Of a stretch of DNA of 64,000 nt, positions 9,859 to 21,610 are shown piece by piece. The notes beneath the pieces are model-generated. The model searched no databases and was not told where the DNA came from. It worked only from the letters and a program-made list of their open reading frames with translations. The translations under genes were made by a program, and so were the position numbers. The stretch lies in contig OZ035997.1 in NCBI GenBank assembly GCA_964035015.1, forward strand, positions 81,709,269-81,773,268. Reading direction: 5' to 3'. Source of the DNA: Corallium rubrum. Lineage: Eukaryota > Cnidaria > Anthozoa > Scleralcyonacea > Coralliidae. Within the stretch, counting starts at the first letter, position 1. The number at the start of each line of letters is the position of its first letter.

Positions 9859-10840
9859 CTAGGGAATAATATATAAGGGCAAAATTACGTGATGTAATTA
9901 AGTACTTCTATTGTATGATGTTGCTAGTTTTGTAATGCTCTATTTTGATGTAATTTGGCTTGTTTAGCCGCCTTTATGCAGAGCAGCTGTTTCTTAACTC
10001 AGTATACGTTACTGTAAGTAAACGATGCTTACATTGTAAGCCTCATTTACTGACAAAACATTGATGAAATCAATTTAGGGAATGGCAAAACCAGTAATAA
10101 TTCGTTTATTACAACTTATAGGTGTAGGAGTTAGGGAATCAGGGATTGCAACTGCCACAAAATCATTGAAAAATTAAAATTTGTGCACTTTTCGTTGGGA
10201 ATTTCAGGCAAGAAAAATTCGTATACGTTGAAGTATATGACTGAAAAATATGACTTAAAAATCTCTATTTGGCTCTTAATTTTTTTTGGAAAACCGTTGC
10301 CTCCTAAACAGAACTGGATTGCTACGCCTATGTCACATATTAAATTAAGTATTAGATATTTAGACCTATGATATGATCTGCTATAATTTCAATAATTTTT
10401 GCTCATGTCTTATTTTGTAAATATATACCAATTGGTCAAGAATTAAGCTTATACTGTCAAGCTTACTAAGAAAATATTTTTACTTAAAGTAAAAATGATG
10501 GAAAATTAGAACAATGATATTTAAAAGATAATTTAAATGATAAGTTAAAGTTTTGTTAAAGGAATATGTTGATTATTTTAATGTTCTATATTGAATAAAG
10601 GAGGAATATTTCCAAAGCTTCTTGAAATTGTATTCGATGTGCGAAAACGTGTTTCTTTCAAGAGTCAAGAGTCACTACCACTACCCCTAACATGCAGTCT
10701 TTCTCAAAACAACACAAACCTAGACCAGCAACTTTCACAAACATCTACTAATGATACTCAAACCATTTATTTTACATAATTACTGTCATCACTGATTCAT
10801 TATTTTGATTTACATAATCATGGTTATTTTTTCTGGTGGG
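9857..10840. other. No feature recognised
   Basis: AT-rich sequence. Only short chance reading frames are present, with no splice-flanked conserved exon or repeat that I recognise. Confidence 0.5.
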
Positions 10841-11076
10841 AATACATGGATCGCGAATGTCGACTGCGCATCAGAATGACGCGTTCTGAGTCGGGATAAA
10901 AATTAATTAACTTTATAACATCAGGCTAAAGCTGCAGTTTTCATTTGCATTTTCATTTACATTCCTGAACTCATTGTACTGAATTTCTCAGCCTAATGTT
11001 ATAAATTGAAATAAGTTTTAGATCGACTCAGAACGCGTCATTCTGATGCGCAGTCGACATTCGCGATCCATGTATT
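10841..11076. mobile_element. MITE with 50-bp inverted arms
   Basis: The left end AATACATGGATCGCGAATGT and right end ACATTCGCGATCCATGTATT are perfect inverse copies. The arms continue through CGACTGCGCATCAGAATGAC and then diverge around an AT-rich middle. Confidence 0.75.
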
Positions 11077-11084
11077 AGTTTGCT

Positions 11085-11810
11085 GCATACGGTATTTATT
11101 TCATGCTTTCTGATTCGACGAAAGGTCCTCGCGTGGCGATCCGTAATTTTCTGTGTATAACCCATGGCAGTGAGCAACATTATATTAGTTTATTTTGCCT
11201 AACTGATTTTGGAAAAAAATAAAAACTAGAAATAGATGGTCAGGTCAAGTTTGTCTAAGTTTTTTTCTAGTTTTGCCTCATTTAAACACTGTTTAAGGTT
11301 TGCTCAATACATTTGGTGTTATTTGGCACACTTATATATGTACAACAAAACACTTGGTATATACACAAAACTCGTCTTCGCCTCAAGTAACGAATTAAGG
11401 CAGTTTTGGGCCCACGAAAGCAGTTGTCCAATACTACCATGTTTATACCATGCAGTGTTCTGTTGGGATATAACGAACCATGAACTCATTCATGGCTTCA
11501 TTCATGGCTTGGCGGAGTGTATCGTTTAGAAAAACTAAAAATTGTTTGTATTGCCAAGATTACAATTTCTCAAACTCACTGACGTTAGTGAGTTTATTTA
11601 AAATGAACTTGAATTATTTAATCTATATATTAGGTTCACGTGCATACATGCAGTAATCATAAATTGTATATTGCACAATTTTCTAAAATTTATTTAATTT
11701 TCATAATAATGCATTTGTTTTAGCATGATATAATCAATATTTTACCTCTACAAAAAAAAACATATTATGCAAAGTAAAAAAGTATTACAGTGCTGCGTAT
11801 GCGTTGTTTT
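11085..11810. other. No feature recognised
   Basis: A 97-codon reading frame (11236-11529, plus) lacks recognisable motifs and is not flanked by convincing splice sites. I treat it as chance. Confidence 0.4.
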
Positions 11811-11812
11811 AG

Positions 11813-11916
11813 ATAGAGCAATGTGAAAAGATTGTAAACTGTCCTTCATCAGAGTATTTCGTTATCGAAACTAGTGGCAGTTTACACCCTTTTCACTTTG
11901 TTCTATGCAAAGTACA
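11813..11916. repeat. Short hairpin MITE
   Basis: AGAGCAATGTGAAAAG..TTGTAAACTG is answered by CAGTTTACACCCTTTTCACTTTG about 50 bp later. Confidence 0.55.
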
Positions 11917-12121
11917 CTTTTTCTGTATGTCACCAGAACATAACTGTATGAATAATGTACAAACATAGCAGTATGGGCAATTCCCACAGAGTTTGTGTGA
12001 TTCTTTACTCAGTATAGAATCTTGAAAGCAGATTGCGCGGAATAAACCTACGTCTCTAGATATTGAATGTGAATGTTGTTCGTGCTATTTTACTCAGATA
12101 AAACCTTTTGAGTTCCCAAGC

Positions 12122-12192
12122 GGTACTTTAACGTTACTCACAACCTTCTGATCGCTGGTGTGACGCTCTAACCATTGAGCTACTGGGGCTCA
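12122..12192 (-). repeat. tRNA-like SINE head (degenerate)
   Basis: On the minus strand GAGCCCCAGTAGCTCAATGG is followed by TTAGAGCGTC, giving an acceptor strand and a D-arm/A-box. The T-arm (GGTTGTGAGTAACG) has lost the GGTTCGA B-box, so this is a relic, not a functional tRNA. Confidence 0.55.
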
Positions 12193-12595
12193 GGTCGACA
12201 ATTTGAACATAGGTTGAGTTTTATGTATATATGACATTATGCTGCTATGTGTAGGTATGATGATATATGTTATTATTATACATTCGAATTGCATTCTCGT
12301 TTTTTATTCGTTAACATACTCTAGTTAATTCGCAATGTCCAGCAGCTGTACGTCATTTCCGCCGAATATCGCAAACTATTGGATGACTGTGATGTCATTT
12401 CCGTCGAATATATTGTAAATTGTTAGACGCTGATGACGCCACTACCTCAAAGCGCGCGAAAATTACAAAATGGCAAAAGGGCTTACAGTAGATTTGCCTC
12501 TGTTGACAAAGACAACTCTTTTTACTGCCAGAATTTGCTTGCATGTTAGTACAACTGTTTTGAATACATAATAAAACAATTATTGTATTCGGCTT

Positions 12596-12706
12596 GTGCA
12601 TGATATCAAGAATTATCCAGACCTTGGTCAATGTTATCCGACTCAGCCTTCGGCTTTGGCAGATAACATTAACCTTGGACCGAATAATTCTTGAGATCAT
12701 GATCAA
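12596..12706. repeat. Palindromic MITE
   Basis: CATGATATCAAGAATTAT..GGTCAATGTTATC is mirrored by GATAACATTAACCTTGG..ATAATTCTTGAGATCATG around the hairpin tip CAGCCTTCGGCT. Confidence 0.65.
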
Positions 12707-12867
12707 CCTTATCCAATGATTATTTAATGTCGTAATGCATGTTGTTAAGAAAAGAGATGGATATGCTAGTTCTGATATGAGAATTGGGTAACTTTAGCTA
12801 GAGATGTAATAAGATGTGCTCACAGCTTCACATGCATGAGATCGATTTAAAAAGGTAATAATTAACT

Positions 12868-15580
12868 CAAAGGCGACTTCAAAGGTGGAAGACTGTCGCT
12901 CCAACGACCGCATTCTTGGTTTACACTTGACGTCATGGCGGCGATGTTGGAAGCTAGAACTAAAAATCTCAACATGCAGCTATCGTATTTGGAGTATGTT
13001 TTCCTCCAACATGGCCGCCGTATCGTTGTCTCCTAAATTTTAAGGGATTGATTACGAACCATCAATACCACCGATGACCTTGCAAACGGTAGTCTAAATG
13101 GTATATTTATTAAATATATCAACGTGACGTTATCGCTTTTGACATCTATGCTACGACTCTTTATTCTGTAATTAACCATATAGTTAAGGCGGTGCCGCTC
13201 AGATCAAAAGCAAAACAAAAGGTTTACCCGTGATTGCATGCATACAACCATGTTGTTAATTAAGTTACCGACAGCAGTGTCTTATCAAAGTCTGACTAGC
13301 TAATGAGAAGGTTTAGCTATTCCTTTGAACATGTTCTAAAATTGAAAATTAATTGTCAAACAGACGTGAGATCAGGAGAGAGGATGTTCCAGCAGTTCTA
13401 TAAACTTTACCAGTCTCGTGTAAATCCAGATTCGTACTCCAGCTTTTAAAGTTTGCACGTTGATCTTCAGTTTATTTAATCTAAGAAACAAAATTAAAAA
13501 AAAAGATCGATATCAATATGTTTAAAAATGATCAGCAAATATTTAGGAACCACGTGGCAATTTACATATAACTAGTTACTTTTATTAATATGAAACATCA
13601 TTGCGCCAAATAATGCAAGTTACATTAGAAATAAATATATTAAGGGCCTAGAATATTGGCTGATCCTGATTAGTTTTTTTGAGATAGCCAACCAACGTTA
13701 ACGTTTGTTTAAACAAGAAGTGTTTAATCTTTTTACTCTAGCGATTTTTAAATTTACTATATAGTCACAAGAAGAGCGGACGTCTTGGAAAGTCATGCAT
13801 GCAGCAAAGCTAAAGGGTCAATGTTATAATATGATGATCATATATGATTAGCATCATATCTAGATTTTTGTATACTAATAATACGACAATGGCCAAGTTT
13901 CTTTCTGGAGAACAACGTTTTATAGAATTGTCTCCAATTTATTGACACGTGCTGGCTTTGTGTAGGTATAATGTTTACTGGAGAGACTGATCTAATAGGT
14001 GGCAATGACGCGTGACTGATAAGCATGCCATATTATACTGTCACTATGACTAGGTTGTCACTAAGCTATAGGATTTTCGTACAGTTTCAGCAACTATAAA
14101 ACCACACATTTAGAAAAATACTTTAATTGCGTCCTAGTAGAGGTTTGAGTCATCCAACTGGTATATTGCTATGCATGCACAATTTCCGCGTTCAAAACTG
14201 ATTTAATTCCTGACAAGCCTAGAATAAAATGGTTCACCAAAATGAATGCCACGGTTGTCTTTCGTACAATAAACATATGAAATTGGTAAACACTGGTTGA
14301 AAACGTTGTATACTGTGGAAATGATAGTGCATTACTGTTGTATGCACTTCAGTTGGTTATAGCATGGTTAAACACAAAATATAAAGACACTATTTCCTGT
14401 CTAAAAAATTAATATTATGGATTTTTACTTCTACTACACAACATTACTGTATGGAGGTATTTATGGCAACATGTATATAGATATGTTGCAAGAAACACAC
14501 CACCCAGTTAGAAAAGTTATCGTTTGTTATACATTTATAATGGTATACACGTATTTACAGTCTTACTAATAAAAATATGCTTCTATTTGAGACATGTTGT
14601 TTGAGGCTGCTGCATATCTTGCTTCTACAATTCAATGTTTTAAGTTCACCTGGCTGCGTTGGGAATTTATTTGTAATACAAAAATGATGTTTTTATCTAT
14701 ACATATACCGCAACTGAAAAGGACATATACATGCGTTTCATTTGATACTTGTCGTCAGAACTACAGTGTAAATAATACGTATAAACAATAAAGGATATTG
14801 AAACGTGCATGCTTTATAATTTATTAATTTATTATTGAGTCGGTTTTCTTTGTTCTTTCGAGGGCTTTATATCGCATAAAGCCCTTGAATACTAATTAGA
14901 AAAGAAATGAAGAAAAAAACTAGGAAAATCTTTGTCCAAGGTAGAAAAAAAGACAAAACTTTGTTGGAAAACCTCCTCAATAATAAATTAAGTCAGATAA
15001 ATCCCTCGAACGTCGGTATTTATGCAATATAAAGCCCTCGGACGCGTATATAGCATAAATCCCTCGTTCTCGGGATTTATCTATTACTTACTGTAAATTT
15101 GCATGGTAATTATATCAAATTCACTATGAGTAAAATTATTCTTATATTGATGTTGTTTAGATTAGGATATGGCATAAGATATATATCTCAATCAATATAT
15201 GACCCGAGCTGATCTGAAATGACTATATATAGTGTGGTTGTAAAGATTTCCTGGCTTATACTTATAATATTGTAACTATAACATGTAATGCTTTCCTATA
15301 AGTTCACTTGCATCCGTTACTAGCCATGACAGTAATTATGCTTTAATTAATTTTTATATTGCAGGAGTATAGTCCTCTTTCTGAAGTTGACGAATGCATT
15401 AGCACCATCAGTCATGATGTCATTTACCCCTAGAAATATTTATTCAAAATTTACTTATTTCAGTTGGTATTTATCTTATATTGTACGTACTATCACATTC
15501 TAAAATAATTCACAAGCATTGTTACAAGTGGCGTAGAAACTCCAATGCGATCTCTAAATTTTAAACGGGATTACCCACCC
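12868..15580. repeat. Composite repeat, copy A
   Basis: Shares blocks in the same order with copy B (21611-24209): a degenerate tRNA-like head (about 12868-13080, interrupted by a MITE with GGCGGCGATGTTGG arms), GGTATATTTATTAAAT, GTCTTATCAAAGTCTG, a middle section, GCAGGAGTATA, ACCCCTAGAAATATTTAT and the right end TTTTAAACGGGATTACCC. It also holds blocks (about 13700-14050) missing from B but present in C, and an insertion at about 14840-15090 with repeated ATAAAGCCCTCG / TAAATCCCTCG motifs. No long ORF is present. The element class is unknown. Confidence 0.7.
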
Positions 15581-15589
15581 AGGTTCAAC

Positions 15590-16408
15590 ATCTTGGCAAG
15601 ATCTTGCAAGATCTTGCCAAGATCTTGCCAAGACGTGGATCTTGCCAAGATCTTGCCAAGATCTTGCCAAGACCTTGCCAAGATTCAAAAAAATTATTTT
15701 CTTGCCAAGATCTTGCCAAGATCTTGGCAAGATCTTGCCACGATCTTGCCAAGATTTTTATATATAATTTTGCCAAGATCTTGCCAAGGTCTTGCCAAGA
15801 TTTTGCCAAGATCTTGGCAAGATTTAATATATAATTTTAATTTTATGATCTTGCCAAAGTTTTACAAGGAGTTCATAACATATACTATGATCCTGTCATT
15901 ATATTGCAATGATCTTGCCAATTATTGTATCACACAGGATCTTGGCAAGATCTTGCCAAGATCTTGCCAACATCTTTATATGATCTTGCCAAGATCTTGC
16001 CAAGATTTATTATATAGTTTTAATATGATCATGCCAAGATCTTGCCAAGATCTTGCCAAGATCTTGCCAAGATCTTGCCAAGATTTAATATATAATTTTA
16101 ATATGATAATTCCAAGATCTTGCCAAGATCTTGCCATGATCTTGCCATGATCTTGCCAAGATCTTGCCATGATCTTGCCATGATCTTGCCAAGATCTTGC
16201 CATGACCTTGCCATGATCTTGCCAAGATTTTGCCAAGATTTAATATATAATTTTAATATGATAATTCCAAGATCTTGCCAAGATCTTGCCAAGATCTTGC
16301 CGTGATCTTGCCAAGATCCTGCCATGATCTTGCCAAGATCTTGTCAAGATCTTGCGAAGACCTTGCCATGATCTTGCCATGATCTTGCCAAGATCTTGTC
16401 CAGATCAA
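15590..16408. repeat. 11-bp satellite (GATCTTGCCAA)n with strand switches, array 1
   Basis: Dozens of copies of GATCTTGCCAA, with variants GATCTTGCCAT and GATCTTGGCAA. The last is the same unit in inverse phase, so the array switches strand through TTGGCAAGATCTTGCCAA palindromes, mainly at its left edge. It is interrupted four times by an AT-rich spacer of the type TTTAATATATAATTTTAATA, giving a higher-order structure of roughly 150-250 bp. Long apparent proteins in several frames are by-products, because three units make 33 nt with no stop. Confidence 0.9.
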
Positions 16409-16942
16409 AGAAAACTTTTGGTAGTAATATTGAAAATTACATTAGTTTTAATTAATCTTGTGTACATGCAATTGACATCAACAACTGCTGTAAATATATA
16501 TGCATAAACAAAGCCTGATGATAGCGTCAGTCATTACGCACTAGGTCACAATCAGTTGATTTTCAAAATACATGTAGCACCATTTCGTTTATTCGTAGAG
16601 TTATTATTTACTTTTTGTTTGACGACTAATAAGATAACTATAATACTGTAATATCGCAATGCCGAATGGTTGGCTTCGGGGCAAAACAACCGGAGACCCA
16701 CTTGACGCATTTGACATTTCTTTATATCCGATAAGATTTGAAGATGTGCGATTTCCGCGCTTTATTCTTTTCTAACCAATAACTTTGTTATAAAACCATC
16801 ACGTGCATTTCCAGATGCCAGGCGCTTGTCAACTTGTCATGCATGCCAACACCCAACACCCTGCATTCTTGTTCAGAATGTCGCGCCGTGCAGTTAATTA
16901 AATCCGCTCACTATCCATGCAGAATCGAGAGAAACGTTTGAA

Positions 16943-16969
16943 ATGACTTGCCGAACTAGACTTCTGAAG
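16943..16969 (+). CDS. Candidate first exon of a small unknown gene
   Basis: ATG opens MTCRTRLLK and is followed by a consensus donor gtaagt at 16970 in phase 0. It would splice in frame to the exon at 20124. The amino acids are not hydrophobic enough for a clear signal peptide. There is no recognised family. Confidence 0.25.
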
Positions 16970-17249
16970 GTAAGTTCTTTGTTTGTTTTATATTACAACA
17001 GTTAACGACTCCATACGTAGTTTACATTTAATAAAATCATAGACTGATCGTGTCATTTGCTCTCGGTTACCTCCTGCAGAGAACTAAAAGCCCGAGCACA
17101 ATCAGTTTGAAATAGTATTTCAAACGAAACTCTCCTTTTCTTCTGATCATAATGTTAACAAATGCTTAAACGTTATTTCGCGATATTATTGATTCTCTAC
17201 GTCGAAGAGACAAAAACTGATTGGCGGTCTTAACCCTTCCATGCGCTAA

Positions 17250-17480
17250 TGCGCACTGTTGTTGTCGAACAACTTAGTTTATACTTTACCTACTCTGTCT
17301 TATAAACTCGTTGCGGTCCGAATCGGTCTTTAGTTTTTTATTCTGGCTAACACCAGACGATTTTATTCACCTCTGGGGAAGCCCTCGAACAGGAATGAGT
17401 TAACGCCATACGATTTTACTCGTCAAGGGGAGAAGTCTTCATGGTTAATAACCCTTTCATGCGCATCGTTGTTGTCGAAC
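17250..17480. repeat. Dispersed repeat with TTCTGGCTAACACCAGACGA motif
   Basis: The same core (TTTTATTCTGGCTAACRCCAGACGATTTTA) recurs at about 41965 and 42090, and in degraded form at 17400, 37945 and (inverted) 40720. Here GTTGTTGTCGAACAACTT also appears twice. It is an unknown interspersed repeat. Confidence 0.6.
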
Positions 17481-17884
17481 AACTTTATCTTTGTACTCTG
17501 TCTGCGTCTCGGAGAGCCATGCGTGATAGAGCTAAACAGAGCAATGCGTGATAGAGCTAAACAATTTATTTCTATTTGACTTATAACCAAGATTAATGCT
17601 GCGTCGCACGCAACACATCAAGGAATGGCGCTACGCCAATATGAATATTAAAAGACAATAATTGTACACTAATATTTTTCCGCCTTGCCCTTGGCTACAT
17701 TCAACTGTATTGTCGTGTGTTTGCTTTATTCTTTAATCAATGTTTTCATTCCATAGCGTGTCCAAATATATACATTTAATATTAATTTGTGACCTTGAAA
17801 GTGTGTGTGTGTGTGAAGTGAATTGTTTTAATGAACAGAGGAACATTGACCGAGAATTTGCAGAAAATCTGATGTATGGTCTTT

Positions 17885-18165
17885 ACACTATTAACTCTCA
17901 AATTTTGCTATTGCTAGTTCGTTTTTGGAGAAAAAATGTCCCGGGGTTTGAGTGGACAACTATGCATAAAAACAATGGATTTTCACTATTTTCACTTTTT
18001 CAGCGTTGATGTTAATGTAAAATTCGTTTTTGAAGAAATTTGGGCTTCTTGGTAACAATGCCTTATGACAAATGTGTCATATTAAGGCATTGTTACCAAG
18101 ATGCCCAAATTTCTCCAAAAACGATCTACCGCGGCAAATTTTGAGAGTTGATAGCACGATATATA
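17885..18165. repeat. Inverted-repeat element
   Basis: The outer arms are TATTAACTCTCAAATTTTGC (17890) and GCAAATTTTGAGAGTTGATA (18134). The inner arms are ..AAATTTGGGCTTCTTGGTAACAATGCC and its inverse around 18036-18115. It reads as a MITE with a nested copy. Confidence 0.6.
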
Positions 18166-18764
18166 TATATACATATGTATAGATATAGATATAGGTATAT
18201 AGATATATAGATATATAGATATATAGATATATAGATATATAGATATATAGATATATAGATATATAGATATATAGATATATAGATATATAGATATATAGAT
18301 ATATAGATATATAGATATATAGATATATAGATATATAGATATATAGATATATAGATATATAGATATATAGATATATAGATATATAGATATATAGATACAT
18401 AGATACATAGATACATAGATACATAGATACATAGATATATATAGATATATAGATATATAGATATATAGATATATAGATATATAGATATATAGATATATAG
18501 ATATATAGATATATAGATATATAGATATATAGATATATAGATATATAGATATATAGATATATAGATATATAGATATATAGATATATAGATATATAGATAT
18601 ATAGATATATAGATATATAGATATATAGATATATAGATATATAGATATATAGATATATAGATATATAGATATATAGATATATAGATATATAGATATATAG
18701 ATATATAGATATATAGATATATAGATATATAGATATATAGATATATAGATATATAGATATATAA
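18163..18764. repeat. (ATATAG)n hexanucleotide array, part 1
   Basis: About 95 units of ATATAG, with one patch of ATACATAG units at 18394-18432. All three frames of the minus strand stay open because of the repeat; these are not genes. Confidence 0.95.
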
Positions 18765-18802
18765 AAAAGCTTCTAGGACAGCGTCGGCCACGGTTGAAAT
18801 CC

Positions 18803-18970
18803 AAATATTACCAGGGTTAAGTCACGTTGGCCTGAAAAACAGAGAAAAAATACACGTGACCACATGTGAGTTGTTTACTAATTTCTCCTGACGAAGGGCC
18901 TTCGCTCGAAACGTCGAGAAGATTTTTCTCTGTTTTTCAGGCCAACGTGACTTAACCCTGGTAATATTTT
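18803..18970. mobile_element. Palindromic element with hammerhead-like core, inside the hexanucleotide array
   Basis: The arms AAATATTACCAGGGTTAAGT (18803) and ACTTAACCCTGGTAATATTT (18950) continue through CACGTTGGCCTGAAAAACAG. The loop contains CTGACGA (18888-18894), GGGC/GCTC and GAAACGTC (18908-18915), flanked by TTCTC/GAGAA. That is the layout of a hammerhead with an extra A after CTGACGA. Confidence 0.6.
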
Positions 18971-19138
18971 TATATAGATATATAGATATATAGATATATA
19001 GATATATAGATATATAGATATATAGATATATAGATATATAGATATATAGATATATAGATATATAGAAATATAGAAATATAGATATATAGATATATAGATA
19101 TATAGATATATAGATATATAGATATATAGATATATAGA
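18971..19138. repeat. (ATATAG)n hexanucleotide array, part 2
   Basis: Continuation of the same hexanucleotide on the other side of the palindromic element, with two ATAGAA variants. Confidence 0.95.
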
Positions 19139-19947
19139 AGAGTGAAGCAGTGAAGATGCCCTATATAAATATGCCGATGACTCAACCATAATATCGCCAG
19201 TCTGGAATGAAAAGGATTGCTCACAGGACCTTGTCTCTCAGTTTATGGACTGGACAAATTCAAATTCGATGTCTTGTAATCCTAGTAAATGTAAAGAACT
19301 AACATTTTGTAAGAAAGGAAAAAAGGAAACTTATCCTACTATCTCGAACATTCCACAATGCGAAGCTGTTCCTATACTAGGTGTTACCTTTCAGCATGAT
19401 TGTAAGTTTACCTCTCATGTAAAAAATAAGTTAGTTAAGGCAAACAGAGGTCTTTATATACTAAGAGTATTGCGTAAGGAAGGTTGTAGCCAAACAGAAA
19501 TTGACCATCTTTTTAACAGCATTGTGTTACCTAACATCACTTATGGCCTATCAGTATATGGTGCAGCTGATTCTGAATTGACAACAATTCAGTGCTTCTT
19601 AGATCGTTGCCATAAACGCAAATATACCTCGAAACGTGTGATGGTACGCAACCTTATGGAAAACCAAGATAAAAAGATAATCAAGAAGGTATCCTCGCTG
19701 AGTAATCATCCACTTCATCATCTAATGCCACAAGTTAAACTAACTAAATACAACTTAAGAAATAAGTCAAGTCAACGCCCAAAGATAAACACTAACCGTT
19801 TTATGAACACTTTTATTAACCGAGTACATTTTAAATATAATATAATGCTTTAAAATATCTTGAACTTTTTTACAATTGTAACATAGGATATGTTCTTTTT
19901 ACCCTATGATTTTATAAATAAAGACCTTTGAATTGAATTGAATTGAA
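19139..19947 (+). mobile_element. 5'-truncated LINE (non-LTR retrotransposon) 3' end
   Basis: Contains the end of a reverse transcriptase ORF, a short 3' region with AATAAA (19916-19921) and a tail of TTGAA repeats (19929-19947). It is followed at 19948 by ATAGATATATAGATAT, the same microsatellite that precedes it, so the element landed in the hexanucleotide array. A (TTGAA)n tail and this protein type suit CR1/L2-like or related LINEs. Confidence 0.8.
19146..19853 (+). CDS. LINE reverse transcriptase, C-terminal part (truncated)
   Basis: An open frame from 19146 to TAA at 19851-19853, about 235 residues, not starting with a genuine initiator. Near the start is KYADDSTI, the YADD catalytic box of reverse transcriptase (palm domain). 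It is followed by [11 protein letters not shown] and NPSKCKEL (the conserved L-x-x-N-P-x-K-C region), then [22 protein letters not shown] and [11 protein letters not shown], as in the thumb and C-terminal part of CR1/L2/Jockey-group LINE proteins. The C-terminus is [17 protein letters not shown]. The N-terminal endonuclease and fingers are missing. The remaining frame has no stop, so the insertion is fairly young. Confidence 0.85.
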   Translation, partial: SSEDALYKYADDSTIISPVWNEKDCSQDLVSQFMDWTNSNSMSCNPSKCKELTFCKKGKKETYPTISNIPQCEAVPILGVTFQHDCKFTSHVKNKLVKANRGLYILRVLRKEGCSQTEIDHLFNSIVLPNITYGLSVYGAADSELTTIQCFLDRCHKRKYTSKRVMVRNLMENQDKKIIKKVSSLSNHPLHHLMPQVKLTKYNLRNKSSQRPKINTNRFMNTFINRVHFKYNIML

Positions 19948-20123
19948 TAGATATATAGATATCAGATTTTATACCAGATTTTCTTCAAATTTTCAGTGGG
20001 TTCTCCTCTGTTTATTAAAACAACAAAAATGCAAAAATACAACAAATTTTTCACTTCATGGACACTTTAATTATTTTCTAAAATTTATTGAGTTCTTTGC
20101 TCATGTTCTTTATTATGTTACAG

Positions 20124-20286
20124 TGGCAATCTTGTGACAGTAAATTGCACCACCAAAGGGTTAACTTGGGAAATGTGCAATTACCTGTAATAGTCGTCGA
20201 GTTGCCTGAACTGGAAGGTGGAATTGTTTTCCAAACAAGATACCCCAAAGTACCACTGGAACCAGTGAGAGTGACAAAAATGTTTG
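20124..20286 (+). CDS. Candidate internal exon of a small unknown gene
   Basis: Acceptor ..tatgttacag and donor gtacgt; 163 nt, phase 0 in and phase 1 out, encoding WQSCDSKLHHQRVNLG.. and ..VIVVELPELEGGIVFQ... No family is recognised. Both splice sites, an open frame and a matching phase at the next exon argue for a real gene. The LINE insertion just upstream would sit in its intron. Confidence 0.35.
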
Positions 20287-20789
20287 GTACGTAATTTTCT
20301 ACATTTAACCACAATTGCTACAAATGTTCTACAATTATAAAGTCAGCCAGTGTTAAGTATATAAATTTAATATACTGTATGACTACTACTAATAATAACA
20401 AATAATAATAAATGCAATATTGATAATGAAATGGCTTTTAGAGCACATGTAACTTAACTACAAGCTTTCAGATGTGCCTTTTTACCTGGGAAATTGGTAA
20501 TTATTCTACTTTTTAATTTGTTTTTATGTAGATATCCTGAATGCTAAATATATTCCCAAAAATATTAAAAAGTGTCACCAGTCATGATTATTGATGTGTG
20601 AATCGAAAATGCCACAACACTCTGAGGAATTCAAAAAGTGCGAAATAGTCAAACCAAGGCCAATACATGTACTGAATAATCAAGACCAGTTAAACATGGA
20701 CTTCTTAGTAATAGAACCAATTCTCAAACTTTCTTTTTATTTACTGAACATTGAATCAGTTTTTAATATACATGTATTTTTATTTACAG

Positions 20790-20830
20790 TGCATGAGCCT
20801 GTGTTACTTGATGGTGTCACTTTGTGTTGA
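20790..20830 (+). CDS. Candidate terminal exon of the same small gene
   Basis: Acceptor ..tatttacag in phase 1 completes GTG and reads VHEPVLLDGVTLC then TGA (20828-20830). With 16943-16969 and 20124-20286 this gives an uninterrupted 77-residue product. The 3' flank has AATATA-type poly(A) signal candidates only. Confidence 0.3.
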
Positions 20831-21055
20831 AAACCGTGCACCATTCTTATTTATATTTATTTTATACATTGACATATTACATTGATTCCATGAAAGTATA
20901 ATATAAATTTAAAAATGAATTCTGATTGTTGATTTTTATTAATTTTCTCTTAACCTGTCTAGATTGTGTTGTGATCTTTAAAAGAAACATCTTGTCATTC
21001 ATTTTTGTCATGATTTAGGTTGTCCAGCTTCTGCAAGTTCTTGTCAAGTTAATTA

Positions 21056-21600
21056 GAAGATCTTGCAAATTCTTGCTTGCAAGATCCTGTAAGATCCTGG
21101 AAAGATCTTGCATATTCTTGCCAAGATCTTGCAATTTCTTGCCAAGATCCTGGCAAGATCTTGTATATTCTTGTCAAGATCCTGTAAGATCTTGGCAAGA
21201 TCTTGCAAATTCTTGCCAAGATCTTGCAACTTCTTGCCAAGATCCTGGCAAGATCTTGTATATTCTTGGCAAGATCCTGTAAGATCTTGGCAAGATCTTG
21301 CAAATTCTTGCCAAGATCTTGTAAGATCATGCCAAGATCTTGCCAAGATTTTTGCAAGATCTTGGCAAGATCTTGGCAAGATCTTGGCAAGATCCTGTAA
21401 GATCTTGGCAAGATATTGGCAAGATCTTGGCAAGATCCTGCCAAGATCTTGCCAAGATCTTGCCAAGATCTTGCAAGTTCCTGCAAGATCATGACAAGAT
21501 CTTGCAGGATTTTTGAAAAATCTTGGCAAGATCTTGCCAAGATCTTGCCAAGATCTTGGTAAGATCTTGCCAAGATCTTGCCAAGATCTTGCCAAGATTC
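21056..21600. repeat. 11-bp satellite (GATCTTGCCAA)n, array 2
   Basis: Same unit as array 1 with more variation (GATCCTGCAA, GATCTTGTAA, CAAATTCTTGCCAA) and several strand switches, ending at GCCAAGATTCTCGACCTGGG against the left end of composite repeat copy B. Confidence 0.9.
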
Positions 21601-21610
21601 TCGACCTGGG

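Noticed and set aside
15545..16325. Proteins with ILPRSCQDLAK repeats
   Set aside because: Three copies of the 11-bp unit make 33 nt without stops, so frames on both strands stay open. No start context or splice support.
18077..19224. Tyr/Ile-rich minus-strand proteins up to 240 residues
   Set aside because: Translations of the ATATAG array; every frame is open.
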